The notes below the pieces were generated by a model that did no database searches, had not been told where the DNA came from, and worked only from the letters and a program-made list of their open reading frames with translations. Shown here piece by piece: positions 62,479 to 64,000 of a DNA stretch of 64,000 nt. How positions within the stretch are numbered: the first letter of the stretch is position 1; every line of letters starts with the position of its first letter. This stretch comes from Flavobacterium sp. Leaf82 (GTDB taxonomy: Bacteria > Bacteroidota > Bacteroidia > Flavobacteriales > Flavobacteriaceae). The translations under genes were made by a program, and so were the position numbers. The stretch lies in NCBI RefSeq assembly GCF_001422725.1, contig NZ_LMMA01000036.1, forward strand, positions 229,544 through 293,543, read 5' to 3'.

Positions 62479-63360
62479 ATGAAAGCCATATTAATTGAAT
62501 TACCCAACCAGCATTCTTCTCTTTTTACTGTTAAAAAAGTAAAAAAACATGATTTTGATGCCACTTTTCACTTTCATGATTTTTGCGAATTAAGTTTTGT
62601 AACAAAAAGTAATGGCAAAAGGATTATAGGTGATAGTATTACCAGTTTTCATGAGGGTGACTTGGTTTTGATGAGCCCTAATTTGCCTCATATGTGGTAT
62701 GAAGATTTACCTATTACTACTTATAAGAAGAATAAATCTGTGGAGGCAATTGTAATTTATTTTCCAATTAATTTTTTGGAAAAGGTCTGTAATGATTCTG
62801 GGGAATTATCTAAAAAAAATGCGCTTTTTGAAAAAGCAAACAGAGGTATGCGTTTTATTGGAAAGTCAAAGAAAAAAATAACGAAGCATTTAGAAAAACT
62901 GACCACAATGGAAGGGCTTCCTCAAATAATTGAGTTTTTTAAGATCGTTAATATAATGCTTCATACAAATGAATATGAATTACTTGCCGGTTTGGGATAC
63001 AGCAATTCTTATAATGAAAAAGATACCGAAAGAATGAATCAGGTCTATAAATATATAATGATGAATTTTACGAGACCAATTTCATTAGAAACTATTTCTT
63101 CTGTGGCTCACATGACTCCTCCGGCTTTTTGCACATTTTTTAAAAAAAGAGCACAAAAATCGTTTACACGTTTTTTAAATGAATTAAGAACCGGACATGC
63201 CTGCAAACTTTTACAAGATGAAAAATTATCAATCTCTGATGTATGTTACGAAAGTGGTTATCAAAATTTTGTGAACTTCAATAAGTACTTTAAACTATTA
63301 ATTGGGAAAACACCGAGCATGTATAGAAAAGAATTTTCGATGATTCGTAATTTCAATTAA
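62479..63360 (+). CDS. AraC-family transcriptional regulator
   Basis: 293-aa regulator. The N-terminal cupin-like sensor domain contains FHFHDFCELSFV and HEGDLVLMSPNLPHMWYE, the usual small-molecule pocket. The C-terminal AraC domain (about residues 190-290) has two helix-turn-helix units, with ISLETISSVAHMTPPAFCTFFKK and ISDVCYESGYQNFVNFNKYFK. It is divergent from the sugar-acid operon with 182 bp between the start codons, so it probably controls that operon in response to a substrate or intermediate. Confidence 0.92.
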   Translation: MKAILIELPNQHSSLFTVKKVKKHDFDATFHFHDFCELSFVTKSNGKRIIGDSITSFHEGDLVLMSPNLPHMWYEDLPITTYKKNKSVEAIVIYFPINFLEKVCNDSGELSKKNALFEKANRGMRFIGKSKKKITKHLEKLTTMEGLPQIIEFFKIVNIMLHTNEYELLAGLGYSNSYNEKDTERMNQVYKYIMMNFTRPISLETISSVAHMTPPAFCTFFKKRAQKSFTRFLNELRTGHACKLLQDEKLSISDVCYESGYQNFVNFNKYFKLLIGKTPSMYRKEFSMIRNFN

Positions 63361-63475
63361 TTATGAAAAATAAAAAGTATCCAGAATTTCAGATGGAAAT
63401 TACTATAAAACAAAAAAGAACTAAAGCTTATATTGCAAACACTTTAATTCTTTTTTATAGCCTAAAAATATGCTA

Positions 63476-63958
63476 TTATTCGTTGAGCGTTAAGAAATAA
63501 TTGAGCTTAGATTTTATTTTCTGTCTTTTGTTATTTAATAAAAATAAATGATCGGGATTTGTAGAAGAGTAACCATAAAATATCTGATTTGCCTCTGGTT
63601 TATCATAATTAAGAACATATATTGTTCCGTCCTGATCTTTTTCTAATCCTCTTTCAAGATTATAGCTTCCTTCTACTATGAACTTTTTCTCCGGTTGTTT
63701 TCCTTTATATACAGTTGTTAATTCAAATGTGTGCGATTCGATTGTGCCATCGCCCTGATAAATCTTTAATACGGTTTCAATTCCTTCACAATCAGCGCAG
63801 GGTAATAAACCTTCATATACCATTACTTGTCCCAAAACATCTTCTGTGCTTTCATTGTCAAGTACATCAGAGGGATTTTGAACGGTTTCTTGTTCTTTTT
63901 TAGAATTACAAGACAGGAACAGGCAAACAACTACGAGCAACAATACTAACTTTTTCAT
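63476..63958 (-). CDS. NlpE-like lipoprotein
   Basis: 160-aa outer-membrane or periplasmic lipoprotein with lipobox CLFLSC (Cys17) and polar linker NSKKEQE. The NlpE N-terminal domain follows: YEGLLPCADCEGIETVLKIYQGDGTIESHTF with the CxxC pair, then FIVEGSYNLERG. E. coli NlpE senses envelope and copper stress; in Bacteroidota the family is widespread and mostly uncharacterised. It lacks the E. coli C-terminal OB domain, as is usual for short members. It is convergent with the AraC gene. Confidence 0.88.
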   Translation of the reverse strand: MKKLVLLLVVVCLFLSCNSKKEQETVQNPSDVLDNESTEDVLGQVMVYEGLLPCADCEGIETVLKIYQGDGTIESHTFELTTVYKGKQPEKKFIVEGSYNLERGLEKDQDGTIYVLNYDKPEANQIFYGYSSTNPDHLFLLNNKRQKIKSKLNYFLTLNE

Positions 63959-64000
63959 ATTATATATTTTAAAAGAATAAATATAAGAATATTCTTGTAT

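Noticed and set aside
63363..63500. 45-codon plus-strand frame after the AraC gene
   Set aside because: It overlaps the end of the NlpE-like gene, has no recognisable motif and a composition expected from AT-rich spacer DNA.
1..64000. Genomic island or prophage
   Set aside because: No integrase, transposase, tRNA attachment site or abrupt base-composition change could be seen; the loci look like ordinary accessory chromosome of this group.

Overview
The window is AT-rich chromosomal DNA from a member of the Bacteroidota, most likely a soil- or plant-associated Flavobacterium. Support comes from type IX secretion (T9SS) C-terminal sorting domains, SusC/SusD pairs, a FecR/ECF-sigma pair, a hybrid two-component regulator, promoters of the TTG-N17-23-TAnnTTTG type, and almost no Shine-Dalgarno sequences. 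No tRNA, rRNA, phage, integrase or transposase gene was recognised.

Layout. (1) 1-1818: 5' end of a TonB-dependent receptor with its FecR anti-sigma factor and ECF sigma factor. (2) 2086-5466: a secreted phospholipase C-like protein and a secreted calcineurin-type phosphoesterase, convergent. (3) 5827-17497: four large secreted enzymes on the minus strand (metzincin-type protease, GH18 chitinase, GH64 and GH16 beta-1,3-glucanases), most with CBM6, ricin or crystallin-like modules and all with T9SS tails. Beside them (18024-20954) is a beta-propeller/LuxR regulator. Together they look like a kit for dismantling fungal or oomycete walls. (4) 20955-21836: tandem palindromic repeats, then a HAD phosphatase and a Nudix hydrolase. 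(5) 23187-48187: a uronic-acid locus. A LacI-type regulator without a standard start codon faces a YhcH / KDPG aldolase / mannonate oxidoreductase / UxuA operon. Next come a beta-helix protein, a hybrid two-component regulator, SusC, SusD, GH88, two GH2 enzymes and a lyase-like T9SS protein. The set fits extracellular lyase cleavage of a glucuronate-rich polysaccharide, periplasmic trimming to monomers and cytoplasmic conversion to pyruvate. (6) 48293-49478: DUF2911 protein and a regular array of palindromic repeats. (7) 49479-56442: a Tat-exported PaoABC-like molybdenum aldehyde oxidoreductase with a dedicated cysteine desulfurase, a MocA-like cytidylyltransferase and an XdhC chaperone. (8) 56750-62296: an operon for non-phosphorylative sugar-acid breakdown (RraA-type aldolase, enolase-superfamily dehydratase, SDR, SMP-30 lactonase, sodium symporter and a tiny membrane protein) with a divergent AraC regulator. 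(9) an NlpE-like lipoprotein.

The intergenic DNA is as notable as the genes. At least eleven copies of a roughly 70-100 bp palindrome, often nested inside other palindromes built from different words, fill most gaps. A separate 50-bp-period array at 48970-49436 contains stems that differ in sequence but keep their pairing. Two systems deserve follow-up first: the nested palindrome family and the LacI start and operator region.
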